Source: Phyllostachys edulis (taxonomy: Eukaryota; Streptophyta; Magnoliopsida; Poales; Poaceae). Taken from it: 64,000 nucleotides of DNA. This document shows positions 58,350 to 64,000 of the stretch, piece by piece. The stretch is taken from positions 6,512,834 through 6,576,833 of the forward strand of contig CM070561.1 in NCBI GenBank assembly GCA_036346405.1. The letters are read 5' to 3'. The notes below the pieces were generated by a model. That model was not told the origin of the DNA and did no database searches. It saw only the letters and a list, made by a program, of their open reading frames with translations. The number at the start of each line of letters is the position of its first letter. Positions within the stretch are counted from its first letter, which is position 1. A program made the translations under genes and the position numbers.

Positions 58350-61300
58350 CTTAAAACAGGCCTAGAGGACTAATAACCCTCAACTCTCCCCACAAAGAAG
58401 CAAAACGAGAAGAATCAAGAGCTTTAGTGAAAATATCCGCAACCTAGTGCTCAGACTCTACAAAATGAAGCACAACATCACCCTTCTCTACATGGTCTCT
58501 AAGGAAATGATATCGAATGTCAATGTGCTTGGTCCGTGAGTGTTGCACTGGGTTTTTGGCAATGTTAATAGTAGAAGTGTTGTCATAGAAAAGAGGAACA
58601 CTACCCAGAGATAACCCATAGTCCCGCAGAGTAGACAAGATCTAGAGAACCTGAGAGCAACTCATCGGGTCGCAGACTACATACTCGGTCTTGGCGAAGG
58701 ATCAGGTAACAGAGGACTGTTTTCTAGATGACCAAGAGATAAGAGATGTGCCTAAGAAGTGATAAGTACCAGAAGTACTCTTCCTATCCACTCTACACCC
58801 CATAAAATCAGCATCAGAAAAAGCCCGAATAGAGATAGCAGAATCAAAAGAATACCAAAGCCCAAAGTCAAGAGTGTCCTAGAGGTACCTGAAAATGCGA
58901 CGCACTGCTTGACGATGAGAGGCATGAGGAGAAGCCTGAAATCAAGCGCACAGACACACAGCAAACTGTATGTCCGGTGTCGACGCCGTGAGGTAGAGAA
59001 GAGAGCCAATCATACTGCGGTACTCCTTCTGGTCCACGGGCTCTCCATCCTCATCAAGGTCCAGCACGGTGGATGTTGCAATGGGAGTAGACATTGGCCT
59101 ACTGCTTCCCATGTCGAAGCGCCGAAGAAGGTCCTTTGTGTACTTGCTTTGATGAATGAAGGTGCCTTCTTTCAGTTGCTTAACTTGAAGACCAAGGAAG
59201 AAGGTTAATTCGCCCATCATGCTCATCTCGAACTCTCTGCTCATAGAATCTGAAAATCTAGACACCAAAACATGAGAAGAACCACCAAATATAATGTCAT
59301 CCACATAAATCTTAACCAATAAAAAGTCACTGCTATGCCTGAGAGTGAACAAGGTTTTATCAACCATTCCCATTTTGAAATCATTTTTAAGCAAGAAACT
59401 CTTAAGCCTATCATACCAAGCTCTAGGGGCTTGCTTCAATCCATACAAAGCTTTGGAGAGCTTAAACACATGGTTTGGGAATTTGGGATTTTCAAAACCA
59501 GGGGGTTGCTTGACAAAGACCTCTTCTTCTATGAAATCATTAAGAAAAGCACTCTTGACATTCATTTGAAAAAGCTTAAAGCCCTTAGATGCCACGAATG
59601 CTAGCAAAATGCGAATGGCTTCTAATCTAGCTACAGGAGCAAAGGTTTCCTCAAAGTCTAAGCCTTCTACCTAGGAATAACCTTGAGCTACAAGCCTAGC
59701 CTTATTGCGAACTACCAACCCATCCTCACTTTGCTTATTTTTGAAAACCCATTTTATTCCAATTACATTATGATTAGGTGGAGGTTCAACTAAGGTCCAA
59801 ACTTTGTTTCTTTCAAAAATTTCAAGCTCTTCATGAATGGCATTGACCCAAGAGGAATTAGATAAAGCATGGGTGACATCTCGGGGTTCAAAAGACGCGA
59901 CAAAAGCAGAATGTGCATGAGAATCTGGAGAGATAAACCTAGAGCGAGTGACTCGCTCACGAAGATCCCCAATCATCTGCTCAAATGGATGCTGTCGCTG
60001 AATGTGAAGAGGAGGTCCTGGTGCAGAAGTGGCCTTTACCTCATGAGCTGTGGAGGTAGGAGCAGAGCCACTCACATCGCCGGTGAAGGTAGGAGGAGGT
60101 TTGCTCACTAAAATCGAGAAGTAGAAGGTGCTCTCTAACCATCTCAGAAGTGACTGGAGGATGGATTGGGTCCTCATCCTCAGAGTCGACATCGACGAAG
60201 ATACTCTCAAAAACCTGTGAACCTGCATCATCGGGTCTAGTACCAGGACTAGTCTCATCAAAAGTGACTTCGCAAGTCTCAACAATTTTGTTAGTATCCA
60301 AATTAAATACACGATAGCCACGAGAATGAGCAGGATATCCAAGAAATATGCCATCAGAACATCTTGATTCAAATTTATCCAGGTTGCCATGTTTAAGAAT
60401 GAAGCATTTGCAACCAAAAATCTTGAAATGAGAGACTTTAGGCCTATGACCAAATCTAAGCTCAAAAGAAGTCTTGCTAATCACAGATCTCAAGAAAACC
60501 CTATTTGACACATTACAAGCAGTAGAGATCGCCTCAGCCCAAAATCTCCTAGGAGTGCTATGCTCATCTAGCATGGTCCTGGCCATCTCTATAAGGGTTC
60601 TGTTCTTCCTCTCTACAACACCATTTTGCTGGGAAACTCTAGGTGAAGAGAACTGGTGCTCAAGTCTCCTATCGGTGCAGAAAGTGGCAAAGGAAGAGTT
60701 CTTGAATTCTGTCCCATTGTCACTCCTAATGGCTCTCAAAGCGCTAGGAAGATCAATAGCTAGTCTAAGGACCAATTCTCCAAAATAGCCAAAAGCCTCG
60801 TCCTTAGAAACCAGAAAATAAACCCATGAATACCTGGAGAAATCATCCACAATTACAAGTACATAACATTTCCCACCTGCAGACTGAACTCTAGAAGGGC
60901 CAATAGTGTCTAAGTGTAAGAGCTGACCTGGTCCATTAGTCATCACTAAAGTAAGAAGTGGATGAGAAGCAGAAACCATGTTACCATGTCTATAGGGAGT
61001 GCACACAAGGTCTCTAACAGGCTTAAGTCTAGGCAACCCTCTAATCAAATCCTTGCTACTGACTCAAGTCAAATGGTCAAAACCTATGTGTCCAAGTCTA
61101 CGATGCCACAAAACTAAATTATGAGAATCAGAAGCCACAAGACATCTAGGACTGGAAGCAGAAGAGACATTGAAATCAACACAAAAGATCTTCTCAAACC
61201 TGGAGATCCCAAAAACACGCTCACCCGAGGAGTCTAGAACTCTACACTCACCTCTCTTGAACCTCACTTCCAGACCCTCATCAAGAAGCTGAGAATTAGA

Positions 61301-61600
61301 TAGCAGATTATACCTCAGCTTACTTACCAAAGCGACGTCCTTAAGCATGAACTTGTTGTTGATGCGCACTGTGCCCTTGGTTGTCACGGTTCCAATAGAA
61401 GCATCCCCAAATGTGATCAATTCATTGCCGGATGCACGTGTGAGGGAGGAGAACCATCTAGAATCTCCATTCATGTGTCGAGAACACCCGGAGTCAACAA
61501 GCCATATGTCCTCCTTCCTCGCATCGACGGACCTCTGAGCACGAACAAGAAACATCGTGCCTCGATCTCAAGGTTAGTGATAAAGGACTTGGGAATCCAG
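58350..61600 (-). pseudogene. Ty1-copia pol: protease, integrase, RT, RNase H, interrupted
   Basis: In copia order, right to left: protease WLVDSGCSRHM (about 61490), GAG-pre-integrase LWHRRLGHIGFDHL (about 61100), integrase with HLDTIG, IRSDNGTEF and QQNGVVERKN (DDE residues, about 60920, 60720 and 60620), RT with FQMNVKSAFLND (about 59560) and IYVDDIIFG (about 59310), RNase H with SDADFMGC (about 58805) and NPVQHSRTKHIDIRYHFLRD (about 58550-58490). Breaks: TGA after HIGFDHLT at 61063, a frame change near 60100, TAG after VAQGYS at about 59671, and several later TAGs. The gene would make the enzymes for reverse transcription and integration; this copy is dead. Confidence 0.88.
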
Positions 61601-64000
61601 TACTGAGTCACACGATGCTTAGGCAAAACAGTAGAAGCAGCAATAAAATGGTTAGGAGAAAAATCATAAGAATGCACACGTGAAACACCTAGACCTCTCC
61701 AAATCGATCTACCAAAAGATCGGTACTCCCCCTGTCTAGGTGCTACCCGTGGTCTCTCCTCACGATACCCTAAACCAAAATGCTGCCTAGAGCCACCAAA
61801 GGAGTCAAAGAAGTCATCCACAAACCTAGGCTTATGTCTAGCATGAACGACAGGCTGCCTGGCTCTAGAGACTATAGCAGGTGAAGGAACTCCTCTAATG
61901 GACCTCAGAGCACTCATCCTCTCCTTCCTCTCAAACTTGGCTCTACAGAAGCAGAACTCAACGATGTGGCCATCCTTCTTGCAGAAGGTGCAATGGTACT
62001 TGACCTTTTGAGGGGTCTGACCTGATGAAGTAGAAGCACCTGTCTTGCTAGAAGGGGTTTGGGCAAAACCTGCAGATCTAAAAACTACCTTGGATGACTT
62101 AGAAGGTTCTACCTCAAACATACCACTCTCAACAGCTCTCACAACCTTAGATGGATGGTTCTTAGAATGCTCTAGGGAATTAAATCCTAGGCCACTTTTC
62201 TTCACACTCACCTTAGATTGGTCGAGGATCATGTTGAGATTCTTCTTCCCACTAGAAAATCTCTCAAGGGTCTTTTTGAGGTAATCATTTTCTTTAGCTA
62301 GGTCCTTACAGGTGACACACCTATTTGACTTGATTGTCCTAGCAAGCTTTTCTTTAACAAGAGCTACCTCAACCCTTAAAGCCTCACAAGACACACAAGA
62401 AGTATTCTCAATCCTACTCACTTGCTCTTTGAATTTGATTCTAAATGCCTCTTGTATCTCATCTAAATTTGTCCCAACTTCAATACAAAAAGCACAAGAA
62501 GTAGAATCAACAACTTTCTTGAAAGCATTCATGGATATGGATTGCTCAATTTTAGATTTCTCCTTTAGAGTCTTGTTTAGAGCATCATTCTCAATTGTGA
62601 GTTTAAGACAGTTTTCACATGAAGCAGTCTTAGAATAAAGAATCATTTCAGACATTTCCTTCATTTTAATCTTGTTATCCTCACAATGAGAGCAAGTGTG
62701 ACTAGGATCAAATTTCAGCAATTCTTTTGTAGCGCTATCCAGTTTTAATTCAAGCAAAGCACAATTTGAGCAAGGAAAAGGAATAACATCTACATCAGTC
62801 ACGTCTAGAGCAATAGCATTCATGCACACATGACTAGACTTGAGAGATTCTAGTTCATCAAGAGCATCTTTAAGTTGATTCACAACAGAGGAATGAGCAG
62901 ATTTCAGATTGATCAATTCATTATGCAAGCTAGAGCAAGAATCACAAACATCAACAGGATTAATGGATTTAAGCCTAACAACTTCTAGGTTCAAGTTTCA
63001 ATCATGCTGTCCTGTCTCTTAATCAATTTAGCTTGCTTTTTCAGTTTTTGTTCAGCAACGACCAAAGCACGTTTCATTTCATTGAGTGAAGGGCATACCT
63101 CATCGGGATCGCTGAAAGGGTCGTTGTCGTTGGAGGAGTCGATGTCGTGCAAGTCCTTGGCCATGAAGCACATGCCAGTGAAATCCTGGGCCTTCTTCTT
63201 GCCATGAGAATCATCGTCGTCATCCTCCGTCCCCGAGTCCACATCGCTCATATGAACACTCTCAAGAGCAGCAAGGACTCGGCTGATGAACTTGCGATAG
63301 TTGGGCTTCTTGGCTTTTGCATCCTTAACTTGAGGACGCCTTCGAGAGTCCTTCTCCACCTTGCCCTTCAGCTTGGGGCACTTGGACCGAATGTGGTTTG
63401 GCTCACTACACTCAAAGCAAGTGACAGGTCCACCTTTCCTTCTGTTCCTCACCTTGTTGTAAACTCTCGAGAATTTTATGGATAGGAGGGCTAAATCATC
63501 CTCAGGTAGTTTGTCTAGCTGCTCATCGCTCAAAGAGTGTAAAGCGGACAATGAAAATCCAGATGAGCCAAAATCCAAAGAATCAAAAGAACTACCCTTA
63601 GATGGGCCAGCCACTAAATCCATCGACTCTGTCTTAGGGAGACGCGAGATGAAGTCAATCTCATGCGTCTTCAACCTCGAGTAGAGATTATCCATGGTAA
63701 GCTCACTCATGATAGCGTTGTCATTGATGGAAGTGATTTTCATCCCCCAGACCTTCACATCAAGAGCACCCAAGAGCTGACGTGCATTTTCAGATTCAGT
63801 GAACACAAGATCCGCAGCACGTAGGTCATGAAGGATTTTTGAGAATCTTCCCCACAACTCATCCAAAGATTCACCTGGCCTTTGTTCGATCTTTGAGTAT
63901 TCTTTCTTAAGCTGGTTTTGTCTCACTTCCTTGATCGCAGTAGATCCCTCATGGTAATCACAGAGGGTCTTCCAGATCTCATGAGCAGACCTCATATGAG
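61471..64000 (-). pseudogene. Copia gag, long Sirevirus-type, frameshifted, open at window end
   Basis: From the right edge, a frame open to 62991 contains the UBN2-like core (KKEYSKIEQRPGESLDELWG at about 63905) and a zinc knuckle CFECSEPNHIRSKC (about 63420). One frameshift at about 62991 moves to a frame open to 61471, with repeated Cys-containing coiled-coil stretches (CENCLKL, CVSCEALRVE, CVTCKDLAKE) and a second knuckle, CTFCKKDGHIVEFC (about 62000). The great length and two knuckles fit Sirevirus gag. The start codon, PBS and upstream LTR lie beyond 64000. Confidence 0.85.

Noticed and set aside
1..64000. tRNA or rRNA genes
   Set aside because: I saw no convincing cloverleaf or rRNA sequence. 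The tRNA-like matches are retrotransposon primer sites.

Overview
This is plant nuclear DNA, almost certainly from a grass. The evidence is spliced genes with GT-AG introns, GC-rich first exons, a HAK/KUP potassium transporter of grass type, and a dense set of grass-style transposable elements: Ty3-gypsy, Sirevirus-like Ty1-copia, Mutator-like elements (MULEs), plant-mobile-domain (PMD) sequences and a MITE. I see no bacterial features.

Layout. 1-17.9 kb is a nest of LTR retrotransposons. A minus-strand gypsy element (gag remnant, primer site, 5' LTR at 2204-2996) abuts a diverged minus-strand gypsy LTR (2997-3805, resuming at 16754). A Sirevirus-like solo LTR (3806-16753) sits inside that LTR. 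The solo LTR is itself split by a plus-strand gypsy-type LTR (5203-9638) and by a very young non-autonomous LTR element (10223-16719). The young element has 430-bp LTRs differing at one base, a perfect 5-bp target duplication, and an interior of five GC-rich tandem arrays with no gag-pol. 17.9-22.5 kb is a decayed minus-strand MULE.

22.5-40.6 kb is the genic block. It holds an apparently intact nine-exon HAK/KUP transporter (24444-29796, 782 aa), a 3.66-kb solo LTR with perfect TSD (30238-33901), a probable TTA-flanked DNA element carrying a broken RRM gene and a strong fold-back (34851-37352), and an intact six-exon gene for a small lysine-rich protein of unknown function (37569-40141, 173 aa, one GC-AG intron).

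40.6-46.6 kb is a terminal-inverted-repeat transposon with a decayed PMD gene and a second, charged coiled-coil-like ORF. 47.6-52.5 kb is a second MULE of the same family as the first, in the opposite orientation, so the two MULEs bracket the genic block with their promoters facing inward. 52.7-54.6 kb holds another PMD fragment. 54.8 kb to the end is a minus-strand Sirevirus-like copia element with its downstream LTR, PPT-like tracts, pol and gag; the other LTR lies beyond the window.

Functional reading. Only the HAK transporter (plasma-membrane or tonoplast K+ uptake) and the lysine-rich gene look like working host genes. The rest is transposon sequence, mostly dead. The most notable elements are the array-rich young LTR element, the PMD-carrying TIR element, and the two MULEs, which share two identical nonsense codons.
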